Positions 8,391 to 15,417 of a stretch of 64,000 nt of DNA are shown one piece after another. Under the pieces are notes generated by a model. That model ran no database searches. It saw only the letters and a list, made by a program, of their open reading frames with translations, and had not been told where the DNA came from. This DNA is from Micromonospora sp. KC606 (GTDB lineage: Bacteria; Actinomycetota; Actinomycetes; Mycobacteriales; Micromonosporaceae). The stretch's first letter is position 1. Every line of letters begins with the position of its first letter. The translations under genes were made by a program, and so were the position numbers. The stretch spans positions 62,001-126,000 of the forward strand of contig NZ_SMKN01000001.1 of assembly GCF_004348675.1 (NCBI RefSeq), written 5' to 3'.

Positions 8391-8398
8391 GTCGACAT

Positions 8399-8619
8399 GT
8401 CGTCAGCTCGAGCGCCTCGCCACCACCGTCGAAGTGTGGTGGCCGCAGATTCTCGCGTTTCTGCACGCCGGCATCACCAACGCCGGCTCCGAAGGTACCA
8501 ACCGAGTGATCAAAACCGTCGCCCGCGACGCCTACGGCTTCCGCAACCCCAACAACCAGCGCTTACGCACCCGCTGCGCCACCACCCGGAAAGCCCGTGG
8601 ACACCTCAACGCCAGGTAG
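8399..8619 (+). pseudogene. ISL3-type transposase, C-terminal part (right of integrated element)
   Basis: Encodes RQLERLATTVEVWWPQILAF, GITNAGSEGTNRVIKTVARD and AYGFRNPNNQRLRTRCATTR, the standard C-terminus of DDE_Tnp_ISL3 proteins, ending at the natural stop. It is the continuation of the fragment at 3590-4066. Confidence 0.85.
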
Positions 8620-8694
8620 GCCAGAGCCTCAATTGGGCGGGCGCGGACCTCGATGTCATCACCGTCGAGGCGCCGCTTGACATACCTGTAGGAA

Positions 8695-9069
8695 CTATTC
8701 GGATGGGATCGTCCTGGTGGCTTGGATGGCGCGGCGCAGCCGACCGTCGGCAGCCAACTCCCCGAACATGTAGATCTCCATGGTGATGGTGCCGCCCTTA
8801 CGCAGCTCCGCGATGAGCCGGTACCGGGCGGCGACCTGGTCGCCGTCCACCAGTGCCTGCTCTACCTCGACACGGAGACCAGCTGCCCGTCTGCGGGCCG
8901 GACGGATGTGATCCAGCAGCCGCTTCCGGTCCAGCAGCACGCCATCGTTGACCAGCTCATAATCCGGCGTGTGGTAGCGGTCAAGCACGGTCGCCGGATC
9001 CTCGTCGCCCAGCCCTGCCTCCTGCGGATAGCGGATCAGATAGCTGGTCAGATCGGTACGGGGCGTCAT
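8695..9069 (-). CDS. SnoaL-like nuclear transport factor 2 family protein
   Basis: 124 residues with the SnoaL fold pattern: N-terminal helices (DPATVLDRYHTPDYELV), VLLDRKRLLDHIRPARR, and beta strands RYRLIAELRKGGTITMEIYM and RAIQATRTIPS. AAGGAG lies five bases before ATG 9069. It is divergent from the TetR gene at 9140 across 70 bases, which suggests TetR control. A protein of this kind next to a TetR regulator often handles a small organic compound, but no substrate is indicated. Confidence 0.8.
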   Translation of the reverse strand: MTPRTDLTSYLIRYPQEAGLGDEDPATVLDRYHTPDYELVNDGVLLDRKRLLDHIRPARRRAAGLRVEVEQALVDGDQVAARYRLIAELRKGGTITMEIYMFGELAADGRLRRAIQATRTIPSE

Positions 9070-9104
9070 CTGATCTCCTTGAAAACAACTGATCTTTGAC
9101 AGGG

Positions 9105-9137
9105 TGTCTACGATAATGCCAGGCGGTAGATTAGACA
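9105..9137. promoter_or_regulatory. Possible TetR operator in the 9.1 kb divergent gap
   Basis: TGTCTAC (9105-9111) faces GTAGATTAGACA (9126-9137), an imperfect dyad between the two divergent starts. It is inferred from position and symmetry only. Confidence 0.35.
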
Positions 9138-9139
9138 AC

Positions 9140-9736
9140 ATGTCAGAGATAACAGGTGGCCGGTGCCGACGGCGGCGTTCGGACGCCGAGCGCAGCGCCG
9201 CCGCTGTCCTCGACGCCGCCGTCCAGGTGCTCGGTCGGCATCCGGACGCGAAGGTGGAACAGGTCGCCGCCGCATCTGGCGTCACCCGCCAAACCGTGTA
9301 CGCCCACTACCCGTCCCGTCCGCGGCTGGTGGCCGCGGTCATCGACCGCATCACCGCCGAAGCCGTCGCCGCCCTCGACGCCGCCGACGTAGACAGCGGG
9401 ACCGTCACCGAGGCCCTGCTGCGCTGGCTGGACGTCACCTGGCGGCTGTTCGACCGGTACCCGCTGCTCCGGCACCCCTCGGTGGCCGCGATTGAGCAGG
9501 AGGACTCCGAGCGCCAGCATGCCGCAGTCAACGAGCGCCTGGAGCGGCTGATCAGGCGCGGCCAGGCCACCGGCGAGTTCGACGACACCCTCAGCCCGGC
9601 CTGGTTAATCTCCGCGACCATCGCGCTCGGTCATGCGGCCGGCGGCGAAGTCGCCGCCGGCCGCATGACCACCGCGCAGACCGCGGCAGCGCTTCGCCAC
9701 AGCATTCTGCGCCTCTACGGCGCCCGCGAGCCCTGA
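9140..9736 (+). CDS. TetR-family transcriptional regulator
   Basis: 198 residues from ATG 9140. The N-terminal TetR domain reads AAVLDAAVQVLGRHPDAKVE, QVAAASGVTRQTVYAHYPSR (helix-turn-helix) and LVAAVIDRIT; the rest is a helical ligand and dimer domain. An in-frame ATG at 9104 would add 12 residues but covers the presumed operator. It probably represses the divergent SnoaL-like gene and itself. No ligand can be inferred. Confidence 0.85.
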   Translation: MSEITGGRCRRRRSDAERSAAAVLDAAVQVLGRHPDAKVEQVAAASGVTRQTVYAHYPSRPRLVAAVIDRITAEAVAALDAADVDSGTVTEALLRWLDVTWRLFDRYPLLRHPSVAAIEQEDSERQHAAVNERLERLIRRGQATGEFDDTLSPAWLISATIALGHAAGGEVAAGRMTTAQTAAALRHSILRLYGAREP

Positions 9737-10121
9737 TCAGCGACAGTCTCCTGCCACTCCCTGGTCCACTCGATGTTCACCGGTGCACCCAGCCCGCCAG
9801 CACACGAACCTCTATGCCGCAGTCGAGGCGGTTACGGACCGCCGCTCACGCCAAGGCCCGGACGCGACGGTTACCGAAGCCCGCGACAGATAGCTGCAGA
9901 ACTTGGCTGACCCCGTCAACTTCGCAGAGCCCCGATGCCGCGCCGTCACGATGGGTAGCGTCCGGATCGCGGCATGTGAGTAGACGCGCACCCCTGACTT
10001 TCGCCGAGCGTTGCCCGGGGTGGAACGCGCCTGCTCCGAGATGAAGGAAAGGCCGTCCTGCGGTCATGCAACTGGCGCCAGGTGGACGGAAGGTCGCGAT
10101 CCTCCGCCCACCGATACGCCC
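9737..10121. other. 385-bp stretch with no supported gene
   Basis: Between the TetR gene and the end of the nitronate monooxygenase operon. A short plus-strand frame (about 9808-9895, NLYAAVEAVTDRRSRQ) ends in a stop and matches nothing I recognise. No hairpin terminator or promoter stands out. Confidence 0.3.
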
Positions 10122-11186
10122 TCAGATGCTCTCGAACCGGTTGCTGTCGTCGGCCACCAGCGTGGCCAGGTACTCCTGCGCGGTGACCGACCGTGACAGC
10201 GAAGCTGACTGCCCGGCCCAGAGGTTGACATATCGCGAGTCTTCGCGGGCGGCGGCGGCCCGACGCAGGGGCTGCATCAACGCGTTGTGCACCGGATACT
10301 CGGGCACGTTCGCCTCTTCCGCCGCGAGTTCCAGGATCAGCGGGTTGATGATCGCTCGCGCGTGGCGGCCGGAGAACAGTCGGGTGAGCACGGTGATCCG
10401 GGCGTCGGGACCGGTGAGCGCAGCCTTGTGGATCGGGCTCGCCCCCGATTGTGTCGTCGCCAGGAAGCCGGTTCCGATCTGTACGCCCGCGGCGCCGAGC
10501 GCGAGCGCCGCCGTCACACCGCGACGGTCGGCGATCCCACCGGCCGCGACGACAGGGATGCGGACGGCGTCGACGACCTGCGGAACGAGCGAGAACGTTC
10601 CCACCAGCGACTCGGCGACAGGTCGCAGGAAGGCACCCCGATGCCCGCCGGCGTCGCTGCCGGAGGCGACCACGACGTCGAGTCCCGCGGCTTCCACGGC
10701 CACTGCCTCGTCGACGGTGGTGGCGGTGCCGATCGTCACGATGCCTCGGCGGCGTGCCTCGGTCACCACGTCGGCGGACGGCGTGCCCATGACGAAACTG
10801 ATCACCGGTGGCTGCGCTGCCAGCAGAGCGTCCATCTGATCGTCGAAGACCGGCGGCGGTGTGTACGAGGTTGGCGCCGACACGCCGAGGCGCTCGTAGA
10901 GCGGCCGGAGCCGTTCGAAGTCCGCGGGTGCCGGGCGCAGGCCTGCCTCCTGCGGGTGCGGCACCCACAAATTCACGTTGAACGGCCGGTCCCGGGGCAC
11001 CGCCGACTTCAGGTCGGCAACGAGGGCCGTGATCGCATCGGGGTCCAGGTGGTGCGCACCGAACGAGCCGAGGCCGCCGGCGCCGCTGACCGCGGCGACG
11101 AGTGCGACGCTCGACAAGCCACCGCCGAACGGGCCCTGGATGATCGGAACATCGATTCCCAGCAGTTCGGTCAGCCGGGCGCTCAT
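10122..11186 (-). CDS. Nitronate monooxygenase (2-nitropropane dioxygenase family)
   Basis: 354 residues with the FMN-binding TIM-barrel signatures of the NMO family: IIQGPFGGGLSSVALV at the N-terminus, VVVASGSDAGGHRGAF with the catalytic-base histidine at about residue 182, PVVAAGGIADRRGV and GAAGVQIGTGFLAT for phosphate binding. These flavoenzymes oxidise alkyl nitronates such as propionate 3-nitronate in the cytoplasm, and many members have unknown substrates. The start overlaps the stop of the flavodoxin-like gene (ATGA), so the two are co-translated; the pair may exchange reduced flavin. Both are under the divergent TetR gene's likely control. Confidence 0.9.
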   Translation of the reverse strand: MSARLTELLGIDVPIIQGPFGGGLSSVALVAAVSGAGGLGSFGAHHLDPDAITALVADLKSAVPRDRPFNVNLWVPHPQEAGLRPAPADFERLRPLYERLGVSAPTSYTPPPVFDDQMDALLAAQPPVISFVMGTPSADVVTEARRRGIVTIGTATTVDEAVAVEAAGLDVVVASGSDAGGHRGAFLRPVAESLVGTFSLVPQVVDAVRIPVVAAGGIADRRGVTAALALGAAGVQIGTGFLATTQSGASPIHKAALTGPDARITVLTRLFSGRHARAIINPLILELAAEEANVPEYPVHNALMQPLRRAAAAREDSRYVNLWAGQSASLSRSVTAQEYLATLVADDSNRFESI

Positions 11187-11779
11187 GCCGCACCGACCAG
11201 TCGGCCATTGCGCAGTTCGACCGCGACCCGGGCGACCCTGCGGCCGAGGTGCTCGGCAGTGCGCAGGTCCGCCGTCCCCGGCGCGTCATCCGGGCCGGCG
11301 TCGGAGGGCGCCTGCGCCATCGCGCCGAGGAACCCGCCCAAGCGATTTAGATCCTCCACATCACCGGCGGTGGTATAGAGCCACCCGGGCGGCAGCCCGA
11401 GCGACACCCAGTGCATGCCGTGCTGGGCGGCGAACACCGCCAGCGACGACAGGGTGTTCAGTTTGTCGCCGTTGACACCGGCGGACGTGGTGAACCCTGC
11501 GGCGATCTTGTCGCGCCAACCCTGCTGCGCCCAGACCGAACCGCTGGCCTCCGCGAAGGCCTGGAAGACGGCAGACTGACTGCCCATGTAGGTGGGGGTG
11601 CCGAAAATGATCGCTTCGGCGTCGGTGAGGGCCTGCCACAGCGGTTCGTCCAGTACGGCGATGTCGTGCAGGGCAGCGGTGACACCGGGAACCGATGCCG
11701 CGCCGGAGGCGACGGCCCGAGCCTGGCGTGCGGTGTGGCCGTAGCCGCTGTGGTACGCGATGACGACGCTGATGGACAT
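11183..11779 (-). CDS. Flavodoxin-like NAD(P)H-dependent FMN reductase (WrbA-like)
   Basis: 198 residues. The FMN phosphate-binding loop is at the N-terminus (VVIAYHSGYGHTARQAR), and AEAIIFGTPTYMGSQS and LNTLSSLAVFAAQHGMHWVS are the other flavin-contacting segments of the WrbA/flavodoxin fold. AAGGAGG lies upstream of ATG 11779. The stop overlaps the start of the nitronate monooxygenase gene. It is divergent from a TetR gene across 83 bases holding a strong palindrome. Likely role: quinone or flavin reduction in an oxidative or xenobiotic response. Confidence 0.88.
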   Translation of the reverse strand: MSISVVIAYHSGYGHTARQARAVASGAASVPGVTAALHDIAVLDEPLWQALTDAEAIIFGTPTYMGSQSAVFQAFAEASGSVWAQQGWRDKIAAGFTTSAGVNGDKLNTLSSLAVFAAQHGMHWVSLGLPPGWLYTTAGDVEDLNRLGGFLGAMAQAPSDAGPDDAPGTADLRTAEHLGRRVARVAVELRNGRLVGAA

Positions 11780-11821
11780 GTCGTCCTCCTTCCAAGAGGT
11801 GATGAAAGGACTGTAGACGAC

Positions 11822-11846
11822 CGGTCAACTAAAAGATAGTTGACCG
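11822..11846. promoter_or_regulatory. TetR operator palindrome
   Basis: Perfect 10-base arms CGGTCAACTA and TAGTTGACCG with a 5-base spacer, between the divergent flavodoxin and TetR starts. Size and position fit a TetR dimer site. Confidence 0.75.
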
Positions 11847-11862
11847 CCCGTATACTCGCCCC

Positions 11863-12486
11863 ATGGGCCGAACCAGTACCGCTCGTGACCGGCTACGCGA
11901 CAGCGCCTGTGAGCTGCTGCACACTCGTGGCTACGCCGCCGTCGGGGTGGCCGAGATCTGCGTCCGCGCTGATGTCCGCAAGGGCAGCTTCTACCACTTC
12001 TTCGAGTCCAAGCAGGCACTGACCATCGAGGTGATCGACACCCACTGGCAGGCGCAGCGGACAGCGTGGCGCGAGCTGCTCACCGGGCCCGAACCGGCCT
12101 TGGAACGCCTTCAGCGCCTCATCGCCTGGCTCGTCGAGACACAACGGGAGGCGTGGCAGGAGACCGGCCGGGTCGACGGATGCCTGCTGGGCAACCTCGC
12201 GATCGAATTGAGCAACCAGGAGGCCGCCGTTCAGCAGCGCCTCACCGCCGCCTTCGCCGAACAGGCCGAACTCGTCCACGCCGCACTGGCCGATGGTGTG
12301 CAGGACGGCAGCGTCGCGCCCGGATACGCCGACCGGGCCACCGCGCGAGCCGTGGTCGCGCAGATCGAGGGTGCCGTGCTGCTGGCGAAACTCGCCGACG
12401 GCGTGGGATCGCTCGACGATCTGTGGCCGCACGTCCGACGACTCGTTACTGTCGACCCACCAACCGACGAATTATCCGGCAACTGA
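11863..12486 (+). CDS. TetR-family regulator of the redox operon
   Basis: 207 residues, with the N-terminal TetR domain (RDSACELLHTRGYAAVGVAE, DVRKGSFYHFFESKQALTIE) and a C-terminal domain of the TetR_C_6/AcrR-like kind (DGCLLGNLAIELSNQEAAVQ). It is divergent from the flavodoxin/nitronate monooxygenase operon with a 25-base palindrome between them, so autoregulation and repression of the operon is the natural reading. The HTH resembles YxaF/NemR-type repressors that respond to electrophiles or aromatic compounds; that is family knowledge only. Confidence 0.88.
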   Translation: MGRTSTARDRLRDSACELLHTRGYAAVGVAEICVRADVRKGSFYHFFESKQALTIEVIDTHWQAQRTAWRELLTGPEPALERLQRLIAWLVETQREAWQETGRVDGCLLGNLAIELSNQEAAVQQRLTAAFAEQAELVHAALADGVQDGSVAPGYADRATARAVVAQIEGAVLLAKLADGVGSLDDLWPHVRRLVTVDPPTDELSGN

Positions 12487-12492
12487 GCCCGG

Positions 12493-12600
12493 CTACCCCT
12501 TGCCCATCCAGCGGACCCCGGTATCCTCGATGATCGGCGTGCCCGAGTCGTGGCCGGTGACAAGGCGGGCGGGCACCCGGTCTTCTTCCACGAACGCAGT
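12493..12600 (-). other. Possible C-terminal fragment of a minus-strand gene
   Basis: One minus-strand frame reads FVEEDRVPARLVTGHDSGTP followed by IIEDTGVRWMGKG and a stop, which looks like a conserved C-terminus because it is well composed and ends cleanly. No upstream continuation is found and I do not recognise the family. The rest of the 12.5-12.77 kb interval shows nothing. Confidence 0.25.
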
Positions 12601-12769
12601 CTGCGGTTGGCGACACAGCTATGTGTCCTGTACCGTGCCATACCTCGTCGGACAGGCTGTGAGCTGGAAGTTCTCGGCTCGCGCTGATGATCTGCGGTAT
12701 GACCGTGCGGTTGCTGCACCTGGGAATGATCAGCTGTTCAGCGGACTGGGATTGGTGATCCGTGGCGAC

Positions 12770-13320
12770 AAAGTGCTGCTGGTCGACGTCCTCGCGCTGC
12801 GGTGCATGAAATAGCGGTGCTGCACCGCCAGGTTCGGAGCCGACCGCGACTGTCCTGGCCGCACCGGGCGATCCTGTCCGCCCTCGCCCGCCTGTTACCC
12901 CGCCGAATACGAAAACACCGAATCGTCACCCCGACGACGCTGCTGGCCTGGCACCGGCGGCTGGCACGACGCCACTGGACCTACCCGAACAAGCCCGGCC
13001 GGCCACCAGCCAGCGACGAAATCCGGAACCTGGTGCTACGACTGGCCCGCGAAAATCCACGATGGGGACACCGCCGAATCCAGGGCGAGCTGCAGCGGCT
13101 CGGCCATCGGAACGGAGCGGGCACGATCCGCAGGGCCCTGGCCCACCGGCCCGCCACCCCGCCAGGAGGACACCAACCGGCGAACGTTCCTGCGCAACCA
13201 GGCCGCCGGCTTGTTGGCGATCGACTTCCTCCACATCGACACGATCCGACGGCGCCTGTACGCGCTGGTGGAGCAGGTCAGGACGCGGGTACCGCGCCGC
13301 GTTCCCTTGGCTCGGCGTTC
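12770..13320 (+). pseudogene. rve-type (IS3/IS481-like) transposase remnant
   Basis: Starts in [20 protein letters not shown] and continues [40 protein letters not shown], which is the N-terminal HTH half of the integrase-core transposases common in actinomycetes. It loses frame near 13150; [20 protein letters not shown] continues one frame over with the first catalytic aspartate, and the protein then breaks off before the rest of the DDE domain. A second remnant of the same family is at 40771-41203. Confidence 0.75.
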
Positions 13321-13374
13321 CGCGGCACCAATCAACCCTTCTGCTTGATCAGATCACCTCACTAGAGTCGCCCC

Positions 13375-13857
13375 GTGGCTGAATACGAATCTCTTCTAGG
13401 AATGGTCCTGTACCCGTCCGGCCAGGCCGGGCAGGCGGACGGGCTGCCACGTCCGGCGCTGGTGATCGGGCACGTCCATGATGAGAGTGAGTCTCAGATC
13501 GTGGAGTTCGCGGACGACCTGTCCACGGCGGTCCTCGACCGCGCCACGGGAGCGACGTATCCACTCAACCGCGATCGGGCCAGCACCGAGCAATTCCTGC
13601 AGGCCTTCGATGAGTACATCCGGTCAGGCCCGGCCGATGCCCCGCCAATGACGCTGACAGCCGAGCAGGCGCAAAACCTTATCGCCAGGTTCCAGGCAGG
13701 GAAGATCACCCCACCGAAGCCGCGCCCTCGACCCGTCCCCCATCGCACCCGGGTGAAGACCCTCCGCCACCGCCTCCACGAGATCGACCCCGACGCGCTC
13801 GGCGTGGAGCATTGGTGGCGCACGCCACTTGAGGAAGCCGAAAACGGCCTCATCTGA
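13375..13857 (+). CDS. Conserved hypothetical protein
   Basis: 160 residues from GTG 13375. The N-terminal half is a beta-rich domain (GMVLYPSGQ, ALVIGHVHDESESQIVEFAD, TAVLDRATGATYPLN) resembling the SUKH-type fold used by some immunity proteins, followed by a helix (TEQFLQAFDEYIRS). The C-terminal half is proline/arginine-rich and ends WWRTPLEEAENGLI. The SUKH resemblance is weak and no toxin partner is adjacent; both sides are IS or gene debris. The ribosome site is poor, so the start is uncertain. Confidence 0.5.
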   Translation: MAEYESLLGMVLYPSGQAGQADGLPRPALVIGHVHDESESQIVEFADDLSTAVLDRATGATYPLNRDRASTEQFLQAFDEYIRSGPADAPPMTLTAEQAQNLIARFQAGKITPPKPRPRPVPHRTRVKTLRHRLHEIDPDALGVEHWWRTPLEEAENGLI

Positions 13858-13954
13858 CGATCCGCATGATCGGCTGCGCGTCGAGCACGACCAGGGCGCC
13901 GGCGATGTTGAGGTTGTGGTCGTGCACAAGCCTTCGGGCCAGGGCCCAACGCTC

Positions 13955-14140
13955 CTCAGAAGCTGTTCGACATCATGGTCCACGTCCTGCAGGACGCCAC
14001 CCGGCATGCCGGGCACGCCGACATCCTGCGCGAACAGCTCGACGGCCGGACCGGGCTCAGAAGCTGAGTACGAGGAGCAGATCGACACGGTGGGTCGCGA
14101 GACCTACCGGGCGAAGATCGAGCATCCGCAAGGCAGCGGC
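13955..14140 (+). pseudogene. DinB/DUF664-like protein, C-terminal remnant (copy 1)
   Basis: [20 protein letters not shown] and [11 protein letters not shown] are the conserved C-terminal helix of DUF664 proteins with their HxxxH metal pattern. One extra base near 14065 shifts the frame to [21 protein letters not shown] close second copy lies at 47110-47419. Nothing of the N-terminal half remains. Confidence 0.6.
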
Positions 14141-14324
14141 GGTGTTTCGACCAGCGACCAGGACTCTCACCCCAGCCGCCAGCCGTAGTTGGTGTCGGCG
14201 TACGGATCTCGCTACATCGGGTACGCGCTGACGGGCTCTGTCGCTGATCCTGTGACGCGAAGCGGTGGACAAGACCGTCGCCGCGCATCACGACTGCATC
14301 AAGGCAGCGTTCGCCGCGGCGCAG

Positions 14325-14580
14325 TCACCGGTGGAGAGTTCTTCGACAACGAGACCCGACTGCCCGACGGTGTGGACAGGATTCGCCACCTCCCGGCGGT
14401 CATCGTGCAGGGCCGCTTTGACCTGTGCTGCCCACCCGACAGCGCCGTCGCCCTCGCCAGCCGGTGGGCCCGTGGCGGCCCCTGCGGATGGTGCCGGACG
14501 CCAGCCACTCCTCACTCGGCCCGGGTATCACCGACCAGCTCATCCGGGCCTCCGACCGGTTTGCAACCCTCATGGGCCCG
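14325..14580 (+). pseudogene. Proline iminopeptidase, C-terminal remnant
   Basis: GGEFFDNETRLPDGVDRIRH, LPAVIVQGRFDLCCPPDSAV with the catalytic-acid segment, then a frame change near 14470 into LRMVPDASHSSLGPGITDQL with the catalytic histidine. This is the end of an alpha/beta-hydrolase S33 peptidase; the nucleophile half is missing. Confidence 0.65.
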
Positions 14581-14680
14581 CCTTCGTCGTCCCCAACGGA
14601 ACAACTCCACAAAGGACGGCCAGGAGTGCGAGGGTTACCACGGCGGCGATCACGATGATCGTGATGGTTCGTTTGGTCAT
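14570..14680 (-). CDS. Small single-helix membrane peptide at the end of the ABC operon
   Basis: ATG 14680, preceded by AAAGG, opens 11 bases after the stop of the permease gene. The 36-residue product is almost all one membrane helix: MTKRTITIIVIAAVVTLALL, then AVLCGVVPLG. Its tail runs into the proline iminopeptidase remnant, so the natural C-terminus may have been lost. Co-transcription with the exporter suggests an accessory peptide, or it may be the stump of a longer lipoprotein-like gene. Confidence 0.4.
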   Translation of the reverse strand: MTKRTITIIVIAAVVTLALLAVLCGVVPLGTTKAGP

Positions 14681-14691
14681 CGGCGTGCCTT

Positions 14692-15417
14692 TCACGCGTC
14701 GCGGGTGATGAACAGGGCGGCACCCAACAGCAGGGCGGCGCCGGCGTAGGCGGCCAGCACGCCGAGACCGGTCCACGGACCGACGGGGAGGTCGCCGAGG
14801 TTGGTTGTCGCCTGCACGGCGAGCCCGGCGGACATCGGGGCATACCGTTCGATCCGCGCGTGCCAGCGTTCGTCGCTGATGAGCTGGCCGAACAGCGGAA
14901 ACAGGTAGAGCAGGCCGAGGACCGTGGTGAGGGCCGGCGCGGTGTGCCGGAGCGCGCTGGCGATGCCGAGGCTGAGCAGGGCGATGAGGCCGAGGTAGAG
15001 CACCGTCCCGGCGGCCGCGCGCAGGATTGGTCCGTCGGTCGCGGTGAATCCCTCATCCCGCAACAGGATCCGGGCGGCGGCCAGCGATCCGGCCACCCCG
15101 AGCAGGCCGGCGCCGGCCGCGGTCGCGGTGACCGTCCCGGCCTTCGCGATGAGCACCCTGGTCCGGCGCGGTGCGCAGGCGAGGGTGGTGCAGACGAGGC
15201 CGCTGGCGTATTCGTTCGTCACGGCCAGGACGGCCAGCACGACGACGACAGCCTGGCCGCAGTAGACGCCGGAGAGGCTGGCCTTCGCCAGATCGCCGCC
15301 GGCGGTCACGGCGCACACGGCGGCACCCAGTCCTGTCGTCGTCATGACGGTGGCAAGGGCAAGCCATGCGGTACTGCGTACCGTGTGTAACTTGGTCCAT
15401 TCGGCGCGCAGGATCAT
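14692..15417 (-). CDS. ABC-2 type transporter permease
   Basis: 241 residues. It begins with the RAEWTKLHTVRSTAWL amphipathic segment that marks ABC-2 permeases, followed by about six membrane helices (TVMTTTGLGAAVCAVTAG, CGQAVVVVLAVLAVTNEY, GTVTATAAGAGLLGVAGSLA and others). The start overlaps the stop of the larger permease by four bases. With that permease and the ATPase it forms a heteromeric exporter in the plasma membrane. The divergent two-component system probably senses the exported or toxic compound, as in many lipid-II or antibiotic-detoxification modules. Confidence 0.85.
   Translation of the reverse strand: MILRAEWTKLHTVRSTAWLALATVMTTTGLGAAVCAVTAGGDLAKASLSGVYCGQAVVVVLAVLAVTNEYASGLVCTTLACAPRRTRVLIAKAGTVTATAAGAGLLGVAGSLAAARILLRDEGFTATDGPILRAAAGTVLYLGLIALLSLGIASALRHTAPALTTVLGLLYLFPLFGQLISDERWHARIERYAPMSAGLAVQATTNLGDLPVGPWTGLGVLAAYAGAALLLGAALFITRDA

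Larger units (their letters stand above)
4067..8398. mobile_element. Small serine-integrase element inserted in an ISL3 transposase gene
   Basis: The two halves of one ISL3 transposase gene flank this segment, and the first gene inside it is a large serine recombinase. Just inside each end lies one copy of a 14-base inverted repeat (4079-4092 and 8377-8390) that would come together as a dyad in the excised circle, as expected for attP of a serine integrase. Cargo: recombinase, minus-strand membrane protein, small two-helix membrane protein, HTH peptide, a small open frame cut by an IS5-like element, and a CGHP-repeat protein. Without the IS the element is about 3.3 kb. No conjugation or phage structural gene is present. 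Boundaries are accurate to a few bases at best. Confidence 0.7.
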
